Assembly (NCBI RefSeq): GCF_030936135.1 | Contig: NC_082602.1 | Span: 4,921,001 to 4,985,000, forward strand | DNA length: 64,000 nucleotides | Source of the DNA: Gavia stellata | Lineage: Eukaryota > Chordata > Aves > Gaviiformes > Gaviidae | Reading direction: 5' to 3' | In this document: piece by piece, positions 1 through 11,081 of the stretch | How the letters are laid out: each line of letters begins with the position of its first letter | Position numbering within the stretch: the stretch's first letter is position 1 | Position numbers and translations under genes: made by a program | Notes under the pieces: model-generated | What the model was told of the DNA's origin: nothing | Databases searched by the model: none | What the model saw: the letters and a program-made list of their open reading frames with translations, nothing else

Positions 1-686
1 CTGTGAAAGCAGTAGGGCCAACAGACAAAAATTGTTGCTGCAAGATTTTAATGTGGATGGTATATGATATTTATCAAATACTGGCCAAACCATGTATTCC
101 CACCACTGCTCTTTCAACATAAATTAGTGTCACTATCAAACAGGATTTTCTCTGAAAAAAATCCAGCACCTTTCTCCACTCTCAAAAAAAGGGTGCTAAT
201 TCAAGCAAGCATAGCAAACCTGCTCAATAGATCACTTGAGGTCTGAACAAACTATTAAATTACCTTCCAAGGACAACAGGACATTCTGACATACCATATT
301 AGTTGGATTTTCCTGAATACTGACTGTTCAAAGAATAAAAGCCATTAAGAGACCAGAATCCAAAGAGCACACTAACATGAGATGGAATATGAGCACTTTA
401 CTAGCTCCTGTTTATTACCATTATTACTATCTCCTGGTTATTCAGCATAAGCTGCGTATTTTCCATTGATCCGGTCCTGCACGATTTTAAAGCCAAAGGA
501 ATAAATTCATAATCACAGCCAAGAGGGTATTTTAACTGGAAAGCTCTACTTTTAGAAACAGCTTTCATTAGTCTTAAAACCACCCACATAAACAGCTTCA
601 TCCACACAGTGGCAACCTCGTATTTATTTCAGGGCATTCAACCCCCAAATATCTGTAACTGCTGCTCTCCGTTCGGACCCCAGTAC
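1..686 (-). other. DDX21 intron 8 (part)
   Basis: Non-coding intron sequence downstream of exon 8, running off the window. No exon or repeat recognised here; small open frames show no family resemblance. Confidence 0.7.
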
Positions 687-836
687 CTGTTTGAGCGAAG
701 CATTCATAGCCAGTTCATTTGCTTCCTTTTTGGTCTCACAAAAGACAATAGTCCGCCCATGGCTGCCACTGTAGACCTGAATGATATCCCCAAGAACTCC
801 TGCTCTCTGAGACGAGCGACATTGTATAGCCAAATG
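687..836 (-). CDS. DDX21: DDX21 coding exon 8, start of helicase domain 2
   Basis: 150 bases, residues 365-414 (HLAIQC to NASLKQ), including [17 protein letters not shown]. It is 42/50 residues identical to the matching DDX50 exon at 16798-16947. Donor CAG|GTACTG; the next exon is outside the window. Confidence 0.92.
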
Positions 837-3800
837 CTGTTTGGGAAACAAACATGATGAGCATCAATCTTAAATCTAAGCCACGCACAGGACAGACAAA
901 ATGAATGCAGAAAAATTTTTTTTTAAGCTTGCAAACTACTGCCCCCATATGAAAGCTTTGCTTAAAAAAAGGTGCGTCAATCATGTGAAAAGTCATTCCA
1001 CATCCCCATTTGTAAAGCCAATGCAGAACCCATCTCATCCAGGCCACAGGCTCTCAGGACCTGCACTGCTCTGCAGCAGAACCACTCACTTCCACAGTCG
1101 TGGCAGTCCTTTGAGTTTTCTTTCCAATCAGGTCAATCTGTTCATACTCATCTTTCATGTATTTTTTTGCTACGTCATATACCCATCGTGGACAAGTTGC
1201 AGAAAACAGCAGTGTCTGGGGGTTGTTCTCAGAATCTGGAAGGAAAGGCCACTGATTTCAGTCATCGCAACAGACTCGGAAACTTGAGAACTGATAAAAA
1301 AGCAACAGAGTTGCTCTCAAATTGAGAGGTTTATACATGCAATAAGTCAGCTACAAGAAGAAAACTTAGAAGCAATGAACACAATTTTAATACCTTTTGG
1401 ATACCAAAGGCAAAATTACAGTAATTTTAACTGGACCAAACTGAATCTTTCATCCTGCCTGAGAAAAAATGCAAGACATTTCTGGATCATCTTCTAAAAA
1501 TGGTTTAGACCGTGCCTGAAAGAACTCTTGTCTCAATCCCTCCTTGCCTGGCATTCCAATACTAACTAGCTGTGAACAGTATGGCTATATGCATAGGAAA
1601 AAGGCAGGCTAAAAAGGACACTCTGCAGACCGGCGGGAAGAATTATATAACAAGATAAACTGTTCTTACCTGGGATAATCTAACAAACAGTATCTTGAAA
1701 AAGTTTAACCTACCTTCATAGCTCCACAGGATCAAACAGAAAGAAACACACATTGCAAAAGAAACCTCCAGAGCTTTATCACAGAAGGCTTCAGTTACTC
1801 CCTACAATTTATTTTCCAGTTATGAAGAAAACTTTTAAGATTGAATAATTATAACAGCTCTTCCAAAACCTATACAGATTTCCTTTTTAGAAGATTGTCT
1901 AAACTTTTGGGCTGTCAGGACAAAGACCAACTCTGCAGAAAAGGGGAGAATGGAACAGTCAAGTAAAAATGACACTGGCTGTACTGGGTCAAACCTAAGA
2001 TTCATGAAGCTCATATATTGTCTCCAACAGTAGTCAAGTGCAGTTAACAAAGATGTGAAGAAACACTGCCAGCAACCAGCTTTTTGTAACTTCCAGAGCC
2101 ATTAGTCATACCCTTGCTTTTAGTAATCCTTGATATTTCTACTTCCAGTAACTTAAGTCACTTCTCAAAACTTCTGGCATTAGTACAACATAGCAAGGAA
2201 TTTCACGCTATAAAAATAACCTCCTTCTGCTGTGTACCTGCTACCTGGTGGCTTCACTGAATGCCCATTACGTCAGAAAAGAGCAAATATTCCCTAGTTG
2301 TCAACTTTTTGTGATGACAAGTGTACAGACACATCATAACCCTAACCCTATGCTCAGTCACCTCTCTCAAGATGAAGAACACTAAGGCTTAGAGAGTTGG
2401 GTTTGGTTTGTTGCTTTTTTGCCTTTTTTCCCCCCCCCCTCCCAGAGATGCCACTCCAGCCCTTCAGCCATCTGTCACCTTGCTTTGAACCTTTTCCAAC
2501 TCTACCTCACCCTTTTCTCTGAGGTCCAATACTAGCATCGCACAAAGGATTCAAGCTGAGGGTTCACTAGCAGTTTTCAAAGAAGCGTAATTGTGTTTTC
2601 GGCATTGTACTCTATTCCCCTCCCAGTGTCAGAACTTAACCTTTTTTATAAGCAAATCCTAAGATCTCTTCCACTTGTTCAGCAAAGCCCATGTCTAACA
2701 TGTGATCAACTTCATCCAAAACAACGTGCTTCACGCTGGAAAGTTCCAGCTTGCTATTCTGAATGTGGTCTTTGATCCGTCCAGGAGTTCCCACTAGAAT
2801 ATCAATGCCACTTTTAAGGAGATCAACTGGAAGAAAAGACAGAAAAAGAAGGACAGTGTCAGAATGCTAAGAGACAACAAGGTAAAAAGCTACCAGTACA
2901 CAGCAACACTTCCAATTTTAGAATCAAAAAACTACTGCCCTTCACTTTAATCTCTGAATAAAGCACAACGTCCAGTTCGAGTAACCAACAAGTAAGCTTA
3001 ACGGCGGTCCAAGTTGCTCTGTCAGGAATACCAGCTAAACCACAAGCAAAGTCACAGTAAGATATGCCAATTTCCAAGCAGCAATGAGCTGGCATTAGAA
3101 ACCTCCAGGGCTTTATCACAGAAGAACGCTTCAGTCTTTCAGCTAAATTCTTTTTCACAGCTACCCCTGGAGAGAGACAGAGCCACACGCAGATACACAG
3201 TTCTCTCTTTTCCTTGGACAGTCGTCTAGTCCCAGTATACGTCCACACAAAAAACATACAACACGCAATGAAGAAGAAACTAAAAGGACTAGTCACTTTG
3301 CAGACCTACAACCATTATTTTAAATAAAGATTTATTGGCACTAAAATAATTCAACCCAATTCATTCCTTTGAAAGCAATGTCATGGTTCCTGACTGAAGT
3401 GAGGGCAGGGGGAAAGAGGGCGAAAAAAGCTAGTTTTATTCATGGGATGCATCTGGAGAAAGTCAACTCCAATCCAGTCATAGTTCCTTAGCGTTTACTT
3501 ACGCTGTTCTTTATACGGAGTTCCTCCATAAAAACAAGCCACTGACAGTTTCCTGGTGAGATTCTTGAAGTCTTTGGCTACCTGAGTGGCCAGCTCCCTG
3601 GTTGGAACAAGAACCAGCACCTGGAGGGAGCAAAAAGGGACAAAAATGCAGCTGTGCTTGGGAGAGGGTGCTAGAAGAAAAGGGTTTACTTCATGTCAAA
3701 CAGCTTGTACTCCCGTTCTTATTCTACACTTGTTGCAGAGGTGCCCACAGCTCCCCACCGTCCCAGGAATATTTCCTGCCACCTGGAGCCTGCACATCAC

Positions 3801-6800
3801 AGCCTCATAGCCAGCAAGAGGAAATGAGGCAAAGCATTACAAGATAACCGAGACGTAGAACAGCAACATTTTTTTTTCTTAAGTTAATACCAGATAAAAT
3901 AGACACTTCAGTAACATTATCAAGGACAATGAAGGCGCAGTTCAGCATTAAAGGACAGGAACAGCCACTTAACAATTTGGAGACGTAAGATCTTAAAAGA
4001 TACATAGCATGATGCACTCTAGACATATATCCTCCGTCTCCACCTACCTGCCTTCCTCCAGTACCTATCCTTCCCCCCTCCATTTTCTTTTAAGAATGAA
4101 ATGATAAAACAAAGAGCTGAATTATTCTCTATAAATCTTTCAGACAGTAAGATTTTAAAACTTAGAACACTTTTGACGTTAATAAAATAGAAGGATGAAG
4201 TGGGCAACAAATCTGCAGACTGTAACAGTTTTTCAGTCTAATGATAAATATATACACTTCATTTGCGTGGGAATACGTTATCTGATCACAGGGATCTGGT
4301 TACCAATTCCATCTCATGCTTAAGCAGAAATGTAAACACCACTTGCATCTATTAAGTTGCATCTGCAGACATGAGGGAAAAATAAAAAAACAAAAGCCTT
4401 CAGTTATCACCATGGTGATATCACCATAGTGAGAAACAACCTCAGTGAACAGAGACAAGTCCAGCTGACTCAACCACTACCTGAGAAGAGGCAGGGGATT
4501 CAACCCCAAAGCCGCACGCTAACTTCCTGAGAATAGCAGTCTCCCAATTAAGGTCACAAGGAACCCTAAAAGTGAAACATGTTATCACTGTGATGCTGCA
4601 AAACCTCTGTCACATCGTAGCTCCTGATCTGAGGAAAATGTTCAGTATTGCAAACACCAATAAAGGAGAAAGAAGTCCCAAAAAAGTCCCCACAGCAATT
4701 ACAAAATCACTTTTGAAAACTGCTGTGTTCTAAGGTTTTGGTGTTAACCCTTAAGTGGTAAGTTACTTTTGGTGAACGGCCTCTTCTCCCATCTTGCGAG
4801 ACACTCTGAAGCTTTTCAATCAGCGGAACAGCAAAGGAAAAGGTTTTCCCGGTTCCTGTTCGAGCTTGAGCAATTAGGTCTTTGCCGTCATATATGGGCT
4901 GAAAAGTCTTCACTTGCACAGGGAACAGGTATTTTACACCTCGAGCTGTAAAATAATCCAAAGAGGCTTCATTAAAAGGTGCTGATTCTACTGTAAGCTG
5001 AACAATTAGAAGCTCGCACATATAACTAGCCCAAATATAGGACACATCATGTCAAATCCTGTACACAACAGAAGGTGCAAGTTAGAAAAAACACACATCT
5101 GTGTGGTTTCTCTCCTACTCTAGATCAAAAAGTATTCACCCTTAAACACATAGCTAAGTATTTTCATTTATTTCACAATGAAATAAAGCCTTCTTTACGA
5201 CGTGTGGCATAAGACAACTGGAGGGAAAGAAGGGGAAAAAAAAAACCAAAACATGTTTTTTCTGATACAGCCCAAGATTTTGCGGTAGCTTGGTTTTGAG
5301 GGCAGAGGAGGAGGTGAGGGTGTTTATTTTAAGATATTCTAAAACTTGAGAGAGATTTTGCACAGTGGAAGTTAAACAATCCATCCAAGAGAAACTTTGG
5401 AGTAAGGAAAATGTAAAGGAACTAGGAGAATTTTGTCTGGGAAACAAGAACCACACAGTTTCCTAACACAGAGTACAACAAGAACTCTACAGTGGCTACA
5501 TCCACAATAAAACTAATCTAGAAGACATATGAAAATGCCCAAAAGTACAAGAATAATCAGAGACAATCTGTTCACAAGAGCCAAATAGTCCTCATGTAGG
5601 AAACCATTACATTTATTGAAGAAGTGATACTGTAGAGAGCAGATACTGGAATTAAAAAAAAGATACATAGTAAGTAAAATGATGCTGATGAGAAGAAAAA
5701 CACTGTCTAGAATGTATATGTAGGAATAACCACCACACCATGGAAGAATAAACTCACCTTAAAATGACCGAAGTTGAAATGGAACAAAACAGAAACTCTG
5801 TCCTACTAACAAAAGTAGATTCTTTGAATCTACAGTGACCGCTCATGTCCGTGTTCTTACTCCACAACAAATGTAAGACGATTTAGGACAATTCACCCTT
5901 GGCTTCTGCCTCTGTTTGCATGGGTAACAGTGCAATTCTGGACAAGCACTTACAGAAATTTCTTTTGCCACATTAACTAACCTTTGAGGAGGTTGATGGT
6001 GTTTTGGGAGAGAGGAAAATTGGAGAAGGCGCCTTCTTTTGCTTCTTCTGTCAGCTCCTAAAAGAAAAAAAACAAACTTATTACCCCTAAGAGATGAGCA
6101 AATAACGTACCCTACATATGCACACAAGAAAAGCTGTGCGTTTACTTTATCACTGCAGTTTTACCAGCTACCTCCTTTCTGTTTGAAGAGAAAGAAAGCC
6201 CTTGTGATGCAGGTAACTTAACAAACAAAAACGTCATCACAGTGTAAAGTAGGAAACTTGAATCTAGCCACCCTGTATTAGAAGACAAGACACACTGACA
6301 CAGGCTGCACCAGTTAGTGTGACGGAATTCCTACAAATGAATCCTGTTTTTACATCAGGCTTAAGTAAAGACTTCCTGTCAAAGGTCTTCCTGCTCTTGT
6401 TACCTGCAACAACTTGTTCAAAAACCACAACTACTGCTATCTCATCCCTAGTTCAGATATATCTGCATCACCTTTTAAGACCCATGGCAAGTGAAAGGGA
6501 ACAACTGCCCGTTCCGTGTGATCTTACCACGTTGTGCACGTACGCTTAGCAAGTCAGGAAAGGGAAACTACTTGTTAAAAATCTTAACTGAAGTCCACTA
6601 AAATCTTTAGAAAACTCTTTTTCACAGCAAAACATAGTTGATGTCACAATTCACTGTGTGAAGCAGGAATTTCCCTCTAAATCCCACCTACTCGGTACAC
6701 CACGCAAACAGCTTCTTAACTTTGCACACCATTACTTACTTAAAACTCACTATTTAGCTTCTGCTTCAAAGATCCGAGCGATCACATCATTACACCCAAT

Positions 6801-8133
6801 GTACAAAAAGCACTCCCTTGATCCACGTTCCCATCTTAAACACAAGAGAGAAAACTACCCACAGAAGGCCCTAGACAGGGAAAGGCAAGCTGCGGGGCCC
6901 TCTTGCACGAGTGTGCGAGGCCAAGTGTGAAATCTGAACAGGAAGAACTCCAGAAGTGGGAATTAATGAGGATAACCGTGACCTTTCCTTACAGGATACC
7001 TTGCCAAATACTTCTTCAAAGGGCCTGTCAGGAAAGAAAGCGCTGTCACAGCACAAAGCAATGCATATTTACGAGACGGTGACTGCCTGTGCAGCAGGGA
7101 GAAGCCCTTGCGCTGCAGGACACAAAACAAGCTGCCGCACAAAGGTGAGCTAGTACATGGAAACTGCTTCCCGATAGCTAGCCTACTCCACTGCAGGACA
7201 AGCTATTCCAAACGGCTTGGCATTTACCGCGACAGGGAAAGCACAACAAGGAGAGACAGCTGCCACGTCTTGGTGCACGTACTGCGGTGCTTCACTCACC
7301 CACCCGCAGCTTGGGCGAAAACGGGCACGTCGCAGGCACTCCCTGATGCCCAGCATCAGGTGCCGTAAATCTAAGGGGAACAGCGGCAAACGCTGCCTAC
7401 AACAGCAGCCTAATGCTTCCACAGCCCTCACGCCGCAAGTCTCCGCACAGCACCCAGTATGTGTTATTAAGCCCACTCATTACCAGCGGGACTTTAATTA
7501 GGGAAAACATGGGATCTGCTAGCAGAGCCTCACTACCTCCGTGTCGCTGTCCTGCTCTCCAGCGGCTGCATCGCCAGATGCGCTCTGGGCTGCTGGGGAT
7601 GTCACATCGTTGCTTACAGCAGAAGGCTTCACCGTATGCTCGGGGCTGTCGCTCTCTCCAGCCGGGCCGTTGCTCTTCTCCTTGCCTTTTTTTGTCTTCT
7701 TGGGCAGGGGGGGCTCAAGGTCACCGTCGCCCAGCCCGCTCTCCTCGGGCTGGGCCTGCTCGCCCTCGGCCTTACCGCGCCGCTTCAGCTTCTCCCGCCG
7801 CTTCAGCTTCTTCTCCTGGGTCTCCTCCTGCTGCGGGAAAGCAGGCGTTACACAGAGAAACCGCCTCCCTCGCCCGCCCCCTCCGCAGCACGCTGTTATC
7901 CGGCTTTAACGCCTGAACCCCAGTGCCCGGGGCCCTCCCGGCCCCTCAAGCCCGCGGCGGGGCCGGGCCAGGCCCTACAAAATGGCCGCCCCCGCGGCGG
8001 CACGTGGCGCGCGGCCGACGGCTCCGGCGCCCGCTCCCACCTTGGCCTTCCTCCGGCGGCCGCGGCGGACGGACTCGTCGCCCGCCGGCGCCTGCGGCTC
8101 GGCGGGGCTGGCGGCAGGGCCAGCGGCGGGCAT
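687..8133 (-). CDS. DDX21: DDX21, nucleolar DEAD-box RNA helicase (5' part, cut by window edge)
   Basis: ATP-dependent RNA helicase of the Gu/nucleolar RNA helicase II family, which acts in the nucleolus on rRNA transcription and processing. Eight coding exons are visible: 8041-8133, 7537-7830, 5982-6057, 4767-4945, 3503-3620, 2641-2826, 1090-1235 and 687-836. They join in phase to give residues 1-414. The N-terminus is Lys/Glu-rich (32-129), with a [13 protein letters not shown] stretch resembling human DDX21. Next come the Q-motif region (about 139-169), Walker A ARTGTGKT (182-189), Ia PTREL (220-224), TPGR (267-270), DEVD (291-294), SAT (327-329) and the start of helicase domain 2. The C-terminal half, including motif VI, the GUCT domain and the tail, lies off the left edge. 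The start ATG at 8131-8133 has a strong GCCGCC context. The DDX21 name rests on position, farthest from STOX1, plus the N-terminus. The core is close to both paralogues. Confidence 0.85.
1090..1235 (-). CDS. DDX21: DDX21 coding exon 7, SAT motif
   Basis: 146 bases, residues 317-364, with [20 protein letters not shown] (motif III SAT) and ending TTVE. It is in phase with exons 6 and 8. Confidence 0.93.
1761..1794 (+). repeat. Intronic duplicate, copy A
   Basis: GAAACCTCCAGAGCTTTATC then ACAGAAGGCTTCAG. Matches copy B at 3098-3134 with one substitution and a three-base gap. Confidence 0.75.
2641..2826 (-). CDS. DDX21: DDX21 coding exon 6, TPGR and DEVD box
   Basis: 186 bases, residues 255-315. 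It contains [15 protein letters not shown] and the catalytic VLDEVD. His follows DEVD where both human paralogues have Gln. Donor AAAAAAG|GTTAAG. Confidence 0.93.
3098..3134 (+). repeat. Intronic duplicate, copy B
   Basis: GAAACCTCCAGGGCTTTATC then ACAGAAGAACGCTTCAG. It is in the DDX21 intron on the other side of exon 6 from copy A. Confidence 0.75.
3503..3620 (-). CDS. DDX21: DDX21 coding exon 5, motif Ia
   Basis: 118 bases, residues 215-253 plus one base. [18 protein letters not shown] carries motif Ia (PTREL). Val precedes it where the family usually has Ala. It also holds ACFYGGTPY. Confidence 0.93.
4405..4420. repeat. 16-base perfect palindrome in DDX21 intron
   Basis: TATCACCATGGTGATA, followed directly by an imperfect third arm (TCACCATAGTGA). 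Confidence 0.85.
4767..4945 (-). CDS. DDX21: DDX21 coding exon 4, Q motif and Walker A
   Basis: 179 bases, residues 156-214. It contains FPVQVKTF and the Walker A motif ARTGTGKT (Lys188) and ends RGRSPK. The open frame upstream of CTCGAGG is intron: acceptor TTTTACAG|CTCGAGG matches the DDX50 copy. Confidence 0.93.
5982..6057 (-). CDS. DDX21: DDX21 coding exon 3
   Basis: 76 bases, residues 130-154 plus the first base of codon 155. It holds KEGAFSNF and NLLK, the segment just before the helicase core. Acceptor TTTTAG|GAG, donor AAAG|GTTAG. Confidence 0.9.
7537..7830 (-). CDS. DDX21: DDX21 coding exon 2, charged N-terminal region
   Basis: 98 codons, residues 32-129, phase 0 at both ends. It is rich in Lys, Glu and Arg, with [13 protein letters not shown] near the start and SDTE at the end. 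The acceptor reads CCCGCAGCAG, a tandem NAGNAG site, so an isoform lacking the first Gln is possible. Confidence 0.85.
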
Positions 8134-8640
8134 GGCGGCCGGCTGCTCCCCGGCGAGGTGGACAGCGGCGCTGCTACCCGTCTCGCAACGGCGGCCCCAG
8201 GACGCGCGCCCCGCCCCGGCGCGCAGGAAGTGAGGCGCTGCACCGAGGGCGACCGGCGGGCGGACGGGGCCGCGGGGCAGCGCCGCCGCCAGCAGCAGCA
8301 GCGGGCCCGCCCCGACGCCGGACAGCCAGCCCAGCCGCCGCCGATCGCTGACCGGAGCCGCCGCCGCCGCCCGGGCCGCGGGGAGGCCGAGCCGCGCCGC
8401 GCGGCCCCACACGCCGCCCATGCAGCCGCTGCGCCGCCGGCGCCTCCCGGGCCCGCCCCTTCCGCCGGCGCTGCCCGCCCGGTCCCTTCCTCCGGCTTCC
8501 CCCGCGCCCCCGGTGCCGTGCACCGGGCCCCGGCCGCGCCACCGCCGCCACGCTTCAAAATCCAGTAAGCGGGTTGCTGCACCCCGGGCATCTATACCGG
8601 CAAAACACCCCTCCCCCTGTGTAACCATGCCTGTGAATGC
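7640..8640. promoter_or_regulatory. CpG-island promoter of DDX21
   Basis: A very GC- and CpG-rich block spanning DDX21 exons 1-2 and upstream sequence, with no clear TATA box. An ETS-type GGAAGTG lies at 8226-8232, about 95 bases upstream of the ATG. A YY1-like AAAATGGCCGCC lies in intron 1 at about 7979-7990. CAG/CGG triplet runs occur at about 8285-8300. Transcription is leftward. Extent was judged by eye. Confidence 0.75.
8041..8133 (-). CDS. DDX21: DDX21 coding exon 1
   Basis: Codes residues 1-31 ([13 protein letters not shown]... to RRKAK) and ends in phase 0 at AAG|GTGGGA. It lies in a CpG island. Confidence 0.85.
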
Positions 8641-8683
8641 CTCCTCCACCCGTGAAAAACAGACTCCGCGTGCACACACCCGA

Positions 8684-8704
8684 ACTACGCTGCCCACAGT
8701 TGCC
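8684..8704 (+). promoter_or_regulatory. Degenerate ZNF143/THAP11-like motif upstream of DDX21
   Basis: ACTAC...GCCCA...TTGCC resembles the ACTACAA..CCCAG.ATGC consensus with several mismatches. It lies between the DDX50 poly(A) signal and the DDX21 CpG island. Weak by itself; it is listed because the DDX50 promoter has better copies. Confidence 0.35.
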
Positions 8705-8762
8705 CAACACACACACATTTTTATAACCTTCTAACATAGGATATGAACTTGTAAAATAATAT

Positions 8763-8768
8763 TTTATT
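8763..8768 (-). terminator. Poly(A) signal AATAAA, DDX50 (distal)
   Basis: TTTATT on the plus strand reads AATAAA on the DDX50 strand, about 350 bases after the stop. A second AATAAA at 8923-8928 is an alternative. Confidence 0.5.
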
Positions 8769-8922
8769 TTTTTGGAAAATGTACAGGTTTGACCAGCAGT
8801 TAAGATCTATATATCATACAGTGAGCCAGGCTACAGGTTTGAATGTGACAGCCATATTCTGGAATAAAGATTTAGGTCTTACAGTTGAAATGGCGATAAG
8901 AGAAAGAAAGGAAACAATAAGT

Positions 8923-8928
8923 TTTATT
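8923..8928 (-). terminator. Poly(A) signal AATAAA, DDX50 (proximal candidate)
   Basis: AATAAA on the transcript strand about 190 bases after the stop, next to an A-run. It could give a shorter 3' UTR. Confidence 0.35.
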
Positions 8929-9115
8929 TTTCTTGTTTTTTTTTTTTTTTTTTTAAATCGAACAGGATCTTGTTTATGACCAAAGTAGTACTGAGAAAAA
9001 AAAAAAAACTGAATGACAGATTTTTCCAAGTGGTACGAACACACAGGAACAGCCTATTTTAATGTAATATAAAATACTGCAGTCCCATTTTTTTTCCACT
9101 TCTGGATTGTTGAAG

Positions 9116-9319
9116 TTAACGATCAAATGCTCTGTCAAAACTTCGTTTCTGGCCTCTGCCTCTGAATCTGTTTCTACCGGAGCTACCACGCCGCCCATTC
9201 CTGGAGCTTGAGAAGCTTCGGCCATTTCCTCCGTCTCCTCCTCCACGTTGTGATTCTACTAATTCAGGTAATTCAGTCGCCACGCACATACGCCATTGTT
9301 TGGAATCTTCCCATCTTGC
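9116..9319 (-). CDS. DDX50: DDX50 coding exon 15, Arg/Gly tail and stop
   Basis: 204 bases, residues 642-708 and TAA (9116-9118): [20 protein letters not shown], then a Gly/Arg/Ser-rich tail ending [12 protein letters not shown]. The tail resembles human DDX21 (GQKRSF..AF) more than the shorter DDX50 end. Confidence 0.93.
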   Translation of the reverse strand, partial: ARWEDSKQWRMCVATELPELVESQRGGGDGGNGRSFSSSRNGRRGSSGRNRFRGRGQKRSFDRAFDR

Positions 9320-11050
9320 CTATTGAAATAAAGTCAGACATATTAAGTTAAATGCTAGGAATGCATATACAGAGTATTTCATAACTACTGAATTTGCTCA
9401 ACTGAAAAGGAAAAATTGTGAGCTAATATATAGGGGATTCAAGTTTCTAACTGAAGTGGTCAATACTGGTTTCAAAACTTTAAGAGCTATAGCTGAGCAT
9501 ACCTCAGAACTGAAACCCACCTTAGAGCTTTACAGACCAGCCTCATCAGTAAACTCTTTCCCAACCTTTCACTTATTAATACCATCACTATAATTATTAC
9601 TGATCATGAATCTACACCCTCCCCTCAAAAACTGTTTTAGGAGTGAATGAATGCCAGGGCATGAGGGTATGGAGATGCACTAAGGGAGAAATACCTGAAG
9701 GAAAGAAAGTCTAGGGAATTTTGGCATGGAAATACTAATTCTGCCAAGCAAAAACCTGGAATTCACTTTTCTGTGGAGAGAATTCTGGAGGAAAAAAAAG
9801 AAGGTGGGGTGGAATGGAAAAAAGAGGATTTTATAGTGTAACGAGACTTGTTGCCTACAAAGATTAATCCAGCAGCAGTAACAAGGGGTGGTTTGTTCAC
9901 ACCACCACTCATCTCAGTGCAAAAGTCTCAAGCTACAGATTTTTGGAGAGAGGGTAATACTTTAGGAAAGGAACACTGCATGCTTGTTCTGTTCTTCAAT
10001 TCCTTCAAAGCCACCCCTTTTGCCACTAGAAAAGGCAGGATACAGGCTACATAATATCATCTGCCTAACCCAGTCCAGCTAGTTTTATCTACAGCCTGCT
10101 GTAACCAGAAACGTCAATGAACGTACCTCTATTTCCTTTTGGTCTGCTGCAGGAATATCAAAGCACACACCCTAAAAAGAGAATAATTTTAATGGATACA
10201 AGTGTAGCCTTTTAATTGACTGCAACTAAAAAAAACCCATAGAGCCTACAAATCTATGTTCTAGTACTTACATTTCAAAGTGTTTCTTAATAGAGACTTA
10301 AGATACTTTGAAATCTTTGAACATTGAGAGAGTTGCATCAATATTTCTCAAACTACCAATTCTTGCACTACCTTAATGTCTTCCTCAGATACACACATTT
10401 TTCTTTCCTCTGCATCACCAGTATTTCCAATTCACATTTTCTTGCTCTTTAACAATAAGCTTATAACCCTCTCCATCCCAAACTGTGGTCTGTTGACTTC
10501 TGCATTACTCATTTTGTGAATTCTTTCCAATCACAAGCATAAATCTATACTAAGAAAGATCTACATCCAGTAAACTGAATATTTAGGTTCAGACTAAAAA
10601 TCTGAAGTTAAACTACTTGAATGATTAAGTACAATACATAATTCGCACATTAAAATGCTATTCTTTGTCCAAATGAGCAATCCGGATATTGAGAATTACA
10701 AATCTGATGTAGGGAAATCCATTCATAGATAGTGTTCTGACATCAAATATAGAACAATGCTGTGAATAGAGAGACAGAGGCAAGGACAATAAAACAAATC
10801 TTACCAATTAATGCAATATCAAACATCATGCATAAAGGATGCATTAAGAAAAAACTTCAGAGGTGGAAATAGTAAAAAGAGTTCACTGACAAAGAAGTGT
10901 CCTCAAGTCAAATTTAAAATCAGAAGTGTCTGGCCAAGAGACCTTGTGAACTATGTGTGAAATTCATACAGCAAGACATGCAGGTTAACTTTTACACAAA
11001 GACAGAACAAAAAAAAACAGAATACACACAGCACCGAAGACAAGAAAATC

Positions 11051-11081
<31 letters not shown>

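Larger units (their letters stand above)
8763..9115 (-). other. DDX50: DDX50 3' UTR
   Basis: Sequence between the DDX50 stop codon (9116-9118) and candidate poly(A) signals. On the transcript strand it contains a run of 19 A (8936-8954). Its distal end abuts the DDX21 promoter. Confidence 0.6.

Noticed and set aside
2336-2352. AACCCTAACCCTA, telomere-like
   Set aside because: Only two units; expected by chance and not an interstitial telomere array.
4490-4530. GGGATTCAACCCC, tRNA or tRNA-derived SINE B-box-like
   Set aside because: No matching A box or cloverleaf around it.
4946-5045. Extension of the DDX21 exon 4 open frame upstream ([16 protein letters not shown])
   Set aside because: A good acceptor TTTTACAG before CTCGAGG and the matching DDX50 boundary show this is intron.
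7636-8718. Several long open frames (up to 310 codons) on both strands over the DDX21 promoter
   Set aside because: They lie in a CpG island where stops are rare. The true exons use another frame with conserved splice sites.
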